DNA of 64,000 nucleotides, from positions 46,253-110,252 of IMG/VR virus record IMGVR_UViG_3300043775_001610; one strand, given 5' to 3'. The notes beneath the pieces were generated by a model. It had not been told where the DNA came from, did not search any database, and saw nothing but the letters and a program-made list of their open reading frames with translations. This document shows positions 63,981 through 64,000 of the stretch, piece by piece. How positions within the stretch are numbered: the stretch's first letter is position 1; every line of letters starts with the position of its first letter. Made by a program: the position numbers and the translations under genes. The stretch is from a virus.

Positions 63981-64000
63981 ATGCGTCGTAAAGAAGAAAT
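63981..64000 (+). CDS. Possible start of the next gene (3' partial)
   Basis: ATG-CGT-CGT-AAA-GAA-GAA lies behind the promoter at 63935 and is open to the window edge (6 codons visible). Too short to judge; mentioned because a promoter precedes it. Confidence 0.3.

Larger units (their letters stand above)
63584..64000 (+). other. AT-rich non-coding control region (origin or early promoter candidate)
   Basis: About 400 bp without a convincing gene except a possible start at 63981. It contains a terminator-like hairpin, three tandem 10-bp repeats, direct repeats ATGTCAATAG (63768-63777 and 63806-63815) and GGCCCATAT (63778-63786 and 63859-63867), a 14-bp palindrome ATATTGGCCAATAT (63792-63805), and the inverted repeat TCTCAT-ATA-ATGAGA (63905-63919) next to TATAAT (63896-63901). 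CGTAAAGA occurs twice (63843-63850 and 63987-63994). This density suggests replication or regulatory binding sites. Confidence 0.65.

Noticed and set aside
1-64000. Integrase, excision or other lysogeny genes
   Set aside because: I looked for tyrosine or serine recombinase motifs and a divergent repressor; none is visible. The MerR-like gene alone is not enough to claim lysogeny.

Overview
The window looks like one long segment of an AT-rich, strictly lytic, tailed (siphovirus-like) phage of an actinobacterium. Every gene I accept lies on the + strand, usually with ATGA/TAATG-type overlaps. I see no integrase and no insertion sequence. The actinobacterial assignment rests on a WhiB-family protein, an AhpC/AhpD pair of the mycobacterial type, a proteasome-beta-like Ntn hydrolase, and many genes that appear to be leaderless (a -10 box 6-9 nt before the ATG). 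The low GC makes a freshwater (Nanopelagicales-like) actinobacterial host plausible, but that is inference.

Layout. 1-25 kb: late tail module. It holds a tail assembly chaperone pair with a -1 frameshift site, a giant 3,514-residue tape measure protein with two embedded enzyme-like domains, a hub/tip protein, and two very long fibre proteins with FN3, InlB-type B-repeats and Ig-like domains. The module ends in a promoter/terminator knot at 25.03-25.09 kb. 25-38 kb: replication and recombination. It holds a metallophosphoesterase, DnaB helicase, primase, gp32-like ssDNA-binding protein, DnaE polymerase, RecA, SSB, Cas4/RecB-like nuclease, a PD-(D/E)XK resolvase-like protein and a RuvC-like resolvase. 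38.8-41.2 kb: small and large terminase. 41.4-45 kb: four tRNAs mixed with stress genes (AhpC, AhpD, SDR, Hsp20, thermonuclease-like). 45-49 kb: a PA14 surface protein followed by membrane proteins, a small lipoprotein and a CHAP-type endolysin, which looks like the lysis block. 49-56 kb: accessory genes (GPx-like, WhiB, proteasome-like hydrolase, secreted subtilase, thioredoxin, secreted Ig/coiled-coil protein). 56-63.6 kb: a run of tiny genes, many with paired cysteines, plus two 2OG-Fe(II) oxygenase-like proteins, GroES, a fifth tRNA and a duplicated promoter-operator cassette. 63.6-64 kb: AT-rich non-coding DNA with tandem 10-bp repeats and palindromes, probably a control region or origin. 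Portal, protease and capsid genes are not here and should lie outside the window.

How the parts fit. The phage carries its own replisome and recombination set, so it relies little on host polymerase. A stress and proteostasis set (AhpC/D, GPx-like, thioredoxin, Hsp20, GroES, Ntn hydrolase) would protect or reshape the infected cell. Three exported proteins (PA14, subtilase, Ig/coiled-coil) point to remodelling of the cell surface. Expression seems to use many short promoters, several overlapped by different palindromes.
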